Origin: Planctomycetota bacterium
Lineage (GTDB): Bacteria > Planctomycetota > UBA1135 > JADKAF01
Direction of reading: 5' to 3'
Assembly: GCA_016793245.1 (NCBI GenBank)
Contig: JAEUHW010000227.1
Span: 1-35,631, forward strand
Length of the DNA stretch: 35,631 nt
Both the position numbers and the translations under genes were made by a program. Under the pieces are notes generated by a model. The model searched no databases. It was not told where the DNA came from and saw only the letters and a program-made list of their open reading frames with translations. Below, piece after piece: positions 16,512-25,574 of this stretch (position 1 is the first letter of the stretch; each line of letters starts with the position of its first letter).

Positions 16512-19181
16512 TCAGCGCGCGCGATCGATCTCGAAGCGCGCGCCGTGCCCAGTCTCGACGCGCACGACCACGAGCGCGAAGCGCTCCCCGTGGCGCTCGA
16601 TCACCTCGAGCTTCTGCGCGATCGGGACCTTCGGCTGCGGCGGCGGAGCGGGCTCGGTCGGCGGCTTCGCGCCATCCTCCTCCGCGGGCTTCGCCGGCGG
16701 AGCGATCGTGAGCGCGCGCATCGTGGGCGCTCCTTCGCCGGGTGCGAGCCGGATCAGGTAATGGAATTCGAGTGGATAGACCAGCACGGCCTCGAACCCC
16801 AGAGTCCACCCGCCTGCGCGCGCTTTGCGCCGCCAGCCGATGAAGCCCTCGGGCACGATCACGTTCGATTCGAGATCCGGTAGCTCGGGATCGATCCACG
16901 GCGCGATCTCGACCTTCTCGTCCTTGCGCGTCCACCCGAGCAGCCCCTGCGAGACGTAGGCGAGGAAGGTCGCGTTGCGCGCACCCTCTCGCCCGCTGGG
17001 CTCCCGCAGACAGCCTTCGAGGAAGCGCACGGGCGAGCGGCGTCGATCGGGGCCGAGGTCGGCCCGCAGCGCGCGACGCGCGAGATCGAGCGCTTGCTCC
17101 TGGAAGCCGAGGCGCGCGCGCCCGAGCGCGTCGAGGAAGTCGAGGCCGGGCTCGGTGCGCAGCGCGCCGCTGCCTTCGGCGGTGCCCGCGGAGATGCCGC
17201 AGGGCGTCGCCAGCGCATCGACCGCGGCGAGAGAGCCGATCATGAACTCCAGCGTCGCCGAGCTCGGGAAGATCCACGCGTTCGCGCGGCGCCGCGTCCG
17301 CGACGGCTCCTTCGAGAGCTCGAGCGAGAGCACGGTCTCGCGCGAGCGCGCGAGGCGCTGGGCGACCGCGGCGGTCTCCTCGGGATCGAGCCGCAGCGAG
17401 GAGCTCGCTTGCGTCGCGGCTTCGAGCACATGCAACGCGAGCGCGTAGACCGTCGAGAGATCTTCGCCCGGTCCCGGCTCGGGCAGACCGTCGCCGTTGC
17501 GATCGCCGCGCAGGATCACCGCGACGCTGCGCTTGAACGCACGCGCGATATCCGGAGAGACACGCGTCGCCGCGCCGCGCCAGCGCGCGAGCCGGATCGC
17601 GCGCGCGGCATACCAGAGATGTGGCAGCACATGCGTCGGAGGCTCGGCCGTCGGGAGCTCGGCCAGGATCTTCCCCGACCACGACATCACCATCAGCTCT
17701 TCCAGCACGGGCCAGAGCACGAGGTGCGCGGAGCTCACGTAGAACGCCTCTTCTGCCGCCGCGCTCGGATCGCGCGTCTCCGTGCGCACGAAGGCCGTGC
17801 CCGCGCGATCGTACGAAGTCCTGCGCGCGGCGAAGCTCGCGTACGCGCGGAACGCCGCGTCGAGCTCCGCGTCGCCGGTCGCGGGCAAGCCGCGATCGAA
17901 CGCGACGCTCTGATCCCGCAGCTTCTGCCACTGCGACCAAGCGATGCCCATCACGCCTTGGACGCCGGGATCGGCTTCGGAGAGTCGCCGTCCTTCCTCG
18001 CGGAACGCGAGCGCCGCGCGCACGCGCTTCACGTCGCGCGGCTCCACGGTCACCGACGCGACCAAGCGCAAGAAGCCCGGCAACGGGGAGTCCGGCTCGA
18101 CCGCGCCTTCGAGCGCGAGCGCCAGCGGACCGAATTGGAGGCCGCTGTAGCCGAGGCGCGAAGAGAACTCCTCGAAGCCCGTGAGCTGCGTCGACTCGCG
18201 CTCCAGTCGCTCTTGGAAGCGCAGCACGATCTCGATCTCGCGCGCGAAGATGCCGCGGTTCTCGAGGCGCAGATCGATCATCACCAGCGGCAGCGCGCAG
18301 ATCCACTCTTCGCGCCACGCGAGCGGCGCGAACATCTCGCCCTCGACGCGTAGATCGCCGAGGCGGCGATCCGAGGCGCGAAAGCTGGCCATCGGCCACC
18401 GCAGATCGATCTCGTTCTTCTCGAACTCGTCGAGAGCGAGCTCGACGCCGGAGTCGCGATCCGCGATCGAGAGGCTGCCCCAGCCGATCTCGAGCGGCCC
18501 GGAGAGCGCGTTCTCGGCGACGACACGACCGAGCAATCGCCCGCGAGGATCGACCTGTGCGGCGATGTTGAAGTTGGCGGCGGTGGCGAGCGTGGGCTCC
18601 ATGCGCGTCGGACCGAGCAGACGCCGCGCTTCGGCGCCGCTCGCCAGTCGCAGAGGTCCCCCGACGATGCGCCCCGCCGCGCCGCCCCATCCGTCGACGC
18701 GCACCGCGATCTGGTTCCGCCCCGGCTTCAACCCCGGCTCCTCGAAGCGGTAGATGCGCGCGCGCTGCCCGCTCGCGCCGCGCGCCGCCTCACCCGAGGT
18801 GCCCGCGATCGGCAGGCCGTTCAGATACACGGCGTCCTCGCCATCGACGCGCCCCAGCACGAGGAACGCGGGCGCTTCGTGGCGCTGCCCCCAGTGGAAC
18901 TCGGTGCGGTACCACGTCGTGGCCTGCGCTCCGGCCTCGCCCTTCTCCGGCAGCGTGACGCGCTCCCAGCGCGAGATGTCGAGCTCGGGAACGGCGCCCG
19001 CACCCGGTCCGCCGGGCAGCTCGCCGCGATGCACCGACCACTTGCCCTCCAGGCGCACGGCGAGGAGCTGGCGATCCGGATTCCCCGCGTCCGAGCTCCT
19101 CGCGTTCGCGGCGAGCGCGACGAAGACGGAACAGAGGCAGAGCACGGCGCGGGAGGCGCGACGGAGGACGGAGTTGGGCAT
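16512..19181 (-). CDS. Secreted glycoside-hydrolase-like protein
   Basis: About 889 residues from the ATG at 19181, where the signal peptide begins (MPNSVLRRASRAVLCLCSVF, then VALAANA); the open frame continues upstream with no signal. Residues about 40-180 look like the jelly-roll sugar-binding domain of GH2-type enzymes (TTWYRTEFHWG, DGEDAVYLNGLPI, GRNQIAVRVDGWGG). A beta-rich stretch follows to about 430, then a helical region to about 770 resembling an (alpha/alpha)6 barrel, with DRNGDGLPEPG typical of such glycosidases. The tail has a Pro-rich segment before a last beta domain. I could not identify the catalytic acid and base with confidence, so an enzyme activity is inferred only. Confidence 0.82.
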   Translation of the reverse strand: MPNSVLRRASRAVLCLCSVFVALAANARSSDAGNPDRQLLAVRLEGKWSVHRGELPGGPGAGAVPELDISRWERVTLPEKGEAGAQATTWYRTEFHWGQRHEAPAFLVLGRVDGEDAVYLNGLPIAGTSGEAARGASGQRARIYRFEEPGLKPGRNQIAVRVDGWGGAAGRIVGGPLRLASGAEARRLLGPTRMEPTLATAANFNIAAQVDPRGRLLGRVVAENALSGPLEIGWGSLSIADRDSGVELALDEFEKNEIDLRWPMASFRASDRRLGDLRVEGEMFAPLAWREEWICALPLVMIDLRLENRGIFAREIEIVLRFQERLERESTQLTGFEEFSSRLGYSGLQFGPLALALEGAVEPDSPLPGFLRLVASVTVEPRDVKRVRAALAFREEGRRLSEADPGVQGVMGIAWSQWQKLRDQSVAFDRGLPATGDAELDAAFRAYASFAARRTSYDRAGTAFVRTETRDPSAAAEEAFYVSSAHLVLWPVLEELMVMSWSGKILAELPTAEPPTHVLPHLWYAARAIRLARWRGAATRVSPDIARAFKRSVAVILRGDRNGDGLPEPGPGEDLSTVYALALHVLEAATQASSSLRLDPEETAAVAQRLARSRETVLSLELSKEPSRTRRRANAWIFPSSATLEFMIGSLAAVDALATPCGISAGTAEGSGALRTEPGLDFLDALGRARLGFQEQALDLARRALRADLGPDRRRSPVRFLEGCLREPSGREGARNATFLAYVSQGLLGWTRKDEKVEIAPWIDPELPDLESNVIVPEGFIGWRRKARAGGWTLGFEAVLVYPLEFHYLIRLAPGEGAPTMRALTIAPPAKPAEEDGAKPPTEPAPPPQPKVPIAQKLEVIERHGERFALVVVRVETGHGARFEIDRAR

Positions 19182-19355
19182 CGGTGGCGAGGAGCGCGGC
19201 GGGTACCGAGAGAAGCGCGCTGTGACCCGCGACGGAAGAGCATCCTTCCTGCGCGATCCGAGCGAGAGTGGAAAACCCTGCTCGACCGCCACTGCAGGGG
19301 TCCGAGGCGCTGCGTCGATGGGGAGGCATCGTCTTCTCCCGAGGCTCCATCCCCT

Positions 19356-20207
19356 ATGGCTCTGGCCGTGCTCGCGTTCGTCTTGGGTGGCTGCCTCGGC
19401 GCGCTCCTCGCCCGCAAGAGCCGCAGCGCGCCGAGCGAGCCCGCCGAGGCACTGCCGCCGCGAGACGAGGAAACCTCGCCGCGCACCGCGCTCCAGCTCG
19501 CCGGTCTGGTGCACGAGCTGCGAACCCCGCTCGCGGCGATCCGCGCCTACGCCGAGCTACTCGCCGGCGCGAGCTCCGATCGCGCCTTCCTCGAGGAAGC
19601 CTCGGGGATCCTGGTCGAGGAAGCCGAGCGCCTCGATGCGCTGATCGGCCGGCATCTGGATCGCGTGAAGGGCCCATCGAGCGTGGAAGCCGCGGAGCGA
19701 CCCGCGCGCCTCGAAGTCCGCTGCGATCTCGGCACGGAAGCACGGGCCGCATGCGAGCTCCTCCGCCCTCTGGCGGCGCGCCGCGGTTTTTCGCTCGAGC
19801 TCGACGAGTCCGCTCCGCCCGTGGCGGCGCGCGGCGAAGCTACCCTCGTGCGGCAGATCCTGGCCAACCTGCTCGGCAACGCGGTGAAGCACGCCGTCGG
19901 CGGGACGCGCATCGCCCTCCGCTGGGGGGCGTCGGAGGCCGCGGCCTGGATCGAAGTCGAGGATGACGGACCGGGAGTGCGCGAGCCGATCGGCGCGGCG
20001 CTCTTCGAGCCCTTCGCCCGCGGGACGAGCGCGAACGCGACGGCGGGACATGGCCTCGGGCTCTGGGTGGCTCGCGAGTTGGCGCGCGCGTGCGGCGGCG
20101 AGTTGGAGCTCGCCCCGCGGAGCGGCGGAGAGCGCGGTGCCTGCTTCCGCCTCTCCTTGGCGAACGCGACCGCGGACGAGGCGCGCGCTACTGTGGGCAG
20201 CGCCTGA
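19356..20207 (+). CDS. Orphan membrane-anchored histidine kinase
   Basis: A 283-residue kinase with one N-terminal membrane helix (ALAVLAFVLGGCLGALLARK) and no periplasmic sensor. The H box LVHELRTPLA gives phospho-histidine H53. The N box is NLLGNAVKHA (N175), the G1 box DDGPGV (203-208) and the G2 box GHGLGLW (231-237), so the catalytic core looks complete. No response regulator lies next to it. A start at 19356 is used because it begins the hydrophobic helix; no ribosome site is evident. With no sensor domain it may read a membrane or intracellular cue, or feed a regulator encoded elsewhere. It is divergent from the glycosidase-like gene and is followed by the DUF255 gene 48 bases later. 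Confidence 0.88.
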   Translation: MALAVLAFVLGGCLGALLARKSRSAPSEPAEALPPRDEETSPRTALQLAGLVHELRTPLAAIRAYAELLAGASSDRAFLEEASGILVEEAERLDALIGRHLDRVKGPSSVEAAERPARLEVRCDLGTEARAACELLRPLAARRGFSLELDESAPPVAARGEATLVRQILANLLGNAVKHAVGGTRIALRWGASEAAAWIEVEDDGPGVREPIGAALFEPFARGTSANATAGHGLGLWVARELARACGGELELAPRSGGERGACFRLSLANATADEARATVGSA

Positions 20208-20255
20208 ACGCGGGAGCCCGCGGAACGGCGTCTTCCGCACGGCTTGGAAGCGCTC

Positions 20256-22415
<2,160 letters not shown>

Positions 22416-22441
22416 GAGCTCGTCGAGCCATCGACGAGCTC
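22416..22441 (+). terminator. Perfect stem-loop after the DUF255 gene
   Basis: An 11-base perfect stem (GAGCTCGTCGA / TCGACGAGCTC) with a GCCA loop begins on the base after the stop codon. It has no following T-run, so it is a terminator-like or mRNA 3'-end-protecting hairpin rather than a canonical intrinsic terminator. Confidence 0.5.
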
Positions 22442-22537
22442 GCCGCGCCGACACCGTCAGGTGTTGGGCCAGCAGGCATCGAGGAGCCTTTCGGAGTCCT
22501 TCTCCGACAAGCTCTGAGCGACGCGCCGCTCTCGACC

Positions 22538-24145
22538 TCAGCGCGCAACGAGGCCGGCAGGTGGCGCGAGCGCGCGCAGCACGGGGAAGGCGACGCCTCG
22601 CGCCGGTTCGAAGTCGCATTCGCGCCAGGCGATCAGGCCGTCTTCATACTCGGGATCGAGGAAGGTGCTGACCAACAGCCCCAGCGGCTGCGCCGTGCTG
22701 ACCCAGGTCCATCCGGCCGGGATCTCGGCGGGCGCCAGACGGCGCTCGCCGCTCACGCGCAGCATCTGCCGCGCCTGGAAGGCGCGCCCTTGGTTCCGCA
22801 GCTCCAGCGGTTCGAAGCGCTCGAGCTCGCCGCTCCAAGGCTCGAGCACGTTCTGCGTGATCACGCCGTGACGCGTGAGCGCCTCGCGGAGGCGGCGCTC
22901 GCTCGGCGGCAGGAAGAACCCCGCGGGGTACGCGACATGACGCGTCGCGCGAAAGCGGTCCTTTACGACGACGCGGCGCGGCTCGAGCTTACCGGTGCGC
23001 CGCATGCGACCGTCCTCCCCGCGCTCCATCACGCCCGCGAGCATCACCTCGGCCTCGGGCCGCGCCATCATCTCGAACTCGATGCCGAGCGGCGGTGCGC
23101 TGCTCGGATCGGCCCCCCAGCGCGCGATGCGCCGATCGTGCTCGCGATGCAGAGAGCGGATCTCCGCGCCATGCGCCGCGATCCCGCGCAGCAGCTCCAG
23201 CACGAACGCGCGGGAGGCCGCGATGCGCGTGCGGTAGTCGGCGTACGAGTACGACTCGCTGAGGATCCCCATGCGACCGCGCAGCGCGGCGTAGTTCGTG
23301 CCGAAGCGCGGGCGATGCTCGTAGGTCTCCCATGCGCTCGGTGCGCTGCCGCGATCGAAGTTGCCGTAGTCGAAGGTCGCGAAGCCGTGCTGCTCCTGCA
23401 TCGCGCGGCGCGCGCGCGGCAGCAACCGCTCGCGCACGAAGTGCTCGGGCGCGAGGAAGCCCTCGCCGGGTGTGGGCTGCAGCGAGGGCGCGTAGGTGAG
23501 CGTGAAGCCGTGGTGGCTGCCGTTCGTCGTGTGGAGGTCGATGAAGACATCCGGATCCCACGGCAGGAGGACCTGCGCGAGGACGGCGCGGAGCTCCGGG
23601 CTCGCGGCCTTCACGTAGTCGCGATTGAGATCGAGCCCCTCGGCGTTGGCGCGCTGTCCGACCGGATCGGGACCGACTTGCCCGGGTCGCTGCTTCTCCG
23701 CCGCACCGAAGGCGTCGTTGCCGTCGGGGTTGTAGTTGGGAACGACGAGGAGCGCCACGCGCTCCAGCAACGCGGCCTCTTCTCCGAGGAGCAGATCGCG
23801 CAGCAGCGCCAGGATCGCCTCCTTGCCGTCGACCTCTCCGCCGTGGATGTTCGCTTGCACGTAGACCACGGGGAGCTCGGCGCGCTGCACGCGCGAAGGA
23901 TCGAGCCGCGCGGCAGCACCGGCCGCGCAGAGGAGCATCGGCAGGCCGCCGCTGCTCGCGCCGATCTCTTGGAGACGGATCGCCGCGCCGCGCTGGCGCA
24001 GCGCGCTGCAGAACGCGAGCACCTCGGCGTGCGAGCTCGTGCGCGTGTAGCCGGAAGACTCGGCGATCGTCTCCAGCTTCGGCGCGACGGGCGGCGCGGG
24101 ATCCTGGACGAGGAACGGCAGCAGGGCGACCGCGAGATGAGGCAT
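22538..24145 (-). CDS. Exported M14-family zinc carboxypeptidase-like protein
   Basis: About 535 residues from the ATG at 24145, which begins a short signal (MPHLAVALLPFLVQDPAPP). M14 landmarks in order: zinc ligands H101 and E104 in NIHGGEVDGKEA, then VVPNYNPDGND, substrate-binding N174-R175 in LDLNRDY, third zinc ligand H205 in FIDLHTTNGSHHG, and a candidate general base E297 in ILSESYSY. The catalytic set therefore looks complete. Residues 330-535 are an additional beta-rich region not typical of classic carboxypeptidases. It probably trims peptides or peptidoglycan stems in the periplasm or outside; substrate unknown. It lies 160 bases downstream of the 24305 gene on the same strand, separated by a strong stem-loop. 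Confidence 0.9.
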   Translation of the reverse strand: MPHLAVALLPFLVQDPAPPVAPKLETIAESSGYTRTSSHAEVLAFCSALRQRGAAIRLQEIGASSGGLPMLLCAAGAAARLDPSRVQRAELPVVYVQANIHGGEVDGKEAILALLRDLLLGEEAALLERVALLVVPNYNPDGNDAFGAAEKQRPGQVGPDPVGQRANAEGLDLNRDYVKAASPELRAVLAQVLLPWDPDVFIDLHTTNGSHHGFTLTYAPSLQPTPGEGFLAPEHFVRERLLPRARRAMQEQHGFATFDYGNFDRGSAPSAWETYEHRPRFGTNYAALRGRMGILSESYSYADYRTRIAASRAFVLELLRGIAAHGAEIRSLHREHDRRIARWGADPSSAPPLGIEFEMMARPEAEVMLAGVMERGEDGRMRRTGKLEPRRVVVKDRFRATRHVAYPAGFFLPPSERRLREALTRHGVITQNVLEPWSGELERFEPLELRNQGRAFQARQMLRVSGERRLAPAEIPAGWTWVSTAQPLGLLVSTFLDPEYEDGLIAWRECDFEPARGVAFPVLRALAPPAGLVAR

Positions 24146-24208
24146 GCGGAGGGCTCGCCAAGGGCGAGGAGCGCAGAGTTGCGAGATCGAGGATGCCGCC
24201 GGAACGAG

Positions 24209-24242
24209 TGCGGCGGCGCGAGGGAGAGCTCGCGCCGCCGCA
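24209..24242 (-). terminator. Strong stem-loop between the 24305 gene and the M14 gene
   Basis: Perfect 14-base arms (24209-24222 and 24229-24242; the inner part is GCGGCGGCGCGAG) with a 6-base loop, 63 bases past the stop of the 24305 gene. On the minus strand it is followed by CTCGTTCC rather than a T-run. It is probably a transcription attenuating or terminating hairpin. Confidence 0.55.
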
Positions 24243-24304
24243 GATCTTGCCTCGGGATCGGCGCTCGGCAATGCAGAGCCGAACGCGGCGCGCCCGCGCA
24301 ACGC

Positions 24305-25345
24305 TCAGCCGATCGTGATCGCGAGCAGGTTCGAGGTCACCAAGCCGAACGAATTCGCGGGCGGGTCGATGATGAGCGCCTGCCAATAGCTCGTGCCTCG
24401 CGTGAGCAACGGGTCGTTGGGCACGAGCGCTTGCAGGGAGGCGCTACCGCCGGGGTTGGCCAGAGGTCCGATCAACGCTTCTTGCGACACGTAGAGCGAG
24501 CAGCCGGTCGCGCCGAAGAGGCCGAGGTCGAGCGGGAGCTGGATCCCGAGCCAGTTCTGATCGGAGAGGCCCATCATCAACAGCACGGGCGCCGCATTCG
24601 ACGCGCCCATCTCGACCTCGAGCGAGAACGCCGTGCCGCGGTCGGGGCAGCCGGTCGAGCTCAGCGCGAGCGGCGTGCGCGTGGAGTCGAGGCAGCCCGC
24701 GCCGCGCGAGGCGACGCGCCCGGCGCACTGCGGACCGTCGAAGAGGGTGATCAGGCCGATCGAGTCGACGCTGCCTCCGGCGTTGCCCGTCGAGCCGGTG
24801 TTCGCGTAGACGCGGGAGGCGCCCGCGCCGCTCGCGCGCTCGAACGCGCCCCAGGTGCTCGAGCCGGAGACGCGCATCTCCACCGTCATCAACAGGTCGC
24901 CTTGCCCGGGGTCGTACGCGAAGGGCGTCGTGAACGGGATCACGAAGGTGAACGGGTTCGGCGTGGCCGGATCGCCTTGGAATGGCGGGATCGTGGCGAT
25001 GCCGTCGAAGACGACGGTCGAGCCCACGCCGATGTTCGTCGCGAAGGTGCTCGCGAGCGCGTTGTAAGGACCGGCGCAGTACGAGAGCCAGATCTTGCAG
25101 TCGACCGTGCCTCCGGAACGGACGGTATCGGTGCCGTAGCGGAAGCCGATCTGCGCGATGGTCATCGGTCCGGGGAACTGCGACCCATCGTAGGACTGCT
25201 GGTAGTCGCCGGCGCCGTTCGTGTAGCCGAAGGGCCAGGCGTTGTTCGAGGTGGTGGAGGTGCCGGCGTAGGCGTTCGGATGGACGACCTGCGCGAACGC
25301 GGGCGCGGCCAAGGCGAAGGTCGCGAGGAGGAGGCGGGCTCGCAT
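24305..25345 (-). CDS. Secreted protein with recurring C-terminal module
   Basis: About 346 residues. The ATG at 25345 has AAGGA seven bases upstream. The signal peptide MRARLLLATFALAAPAFAQ is followed by a beta-rich N-terminal domain (about 20-235), with only three cysteines visible up to the linker, and then the module at about 240-346. The module opens with GAGCLDS and GCPDRGTAFSLEVEMGA and continues APVLLMMGLSDQNWLGI, LPLDLGLFGATGC, GSASLQALVPNDPLL, YWQALIIDPPANSFGLVTSN. This tail style recurs in planctomycete surface proteins, as far as I recall, without a known function. The N-terminal domain is unrecognised. It sits in a run of minus-strand exported genes. Confidence 0.85.
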   Translation of the reverse strand: MRARLLLATFALAAPAFAQVVHPNAYAGTSTTSNNAWPFGYTNGAGDYQQSYDGSQFPGPMTIAQIGFRYGTDTVRSGGTVDCKIWLSYCAGPYNALASTFATNIGVGSTVVFDGIATIPPFQGDPATPNPFTFVIPFTTPFAYDPGQGDLLMTVEMRVSGSSTWGAFERASGAGASRVYANTGSTGNAGGSVDSIGLITLFDGPQCAGRVASRGAGCLDSTRTPLALSSTGCPDRGTAFSLEVEMGASNAAPVLLMMGLSDQNWLGIQLPLDLGLFGATGCSLYVSQEALIGPLANPGGSASLQALVPNDPLLTRGTSYWQALIIDPPANSFGLVTSNLLAITIG

Positions 25346-25484
25346 GACGAAGTCCTTGGGAACGAGAATGGGGACGGGAAGTGAGCAGGCTCGGGCCAGG
25401 AAGTGGGCAGACGAGCCGGCGGAAAGCGAGGTTCCCTCTCGATCCGCAGCGGTTGCGCGCAGATCGAGAAGCACTTCAACGACT

Positions 25485-25518
25485 CGGGCTCGGCGCACCG
25501 CGAGGTGCACCGAGCCCG
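25485..25518 (-). terminator. Stem-loop after the M36 protease gene
   Basis: 15-base arms (25485-25499, 25504-25518) with a GCGA loop on the plus strand, 57 bases past the M36 stop. The one non-Watson-Crick position is C/A on the plus strand but G/U in minus-strand RNA, so the hairpin folds fully only in the transcript of the M36 gene. There is no strong T-run. Confidence 0.55.
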
Positions 25519-25574
25519 GTCAGTTCCTCGGCGCGCGCGTGAGCGCGTCACCGCAGAGCTCGAAGTCGCGGAGC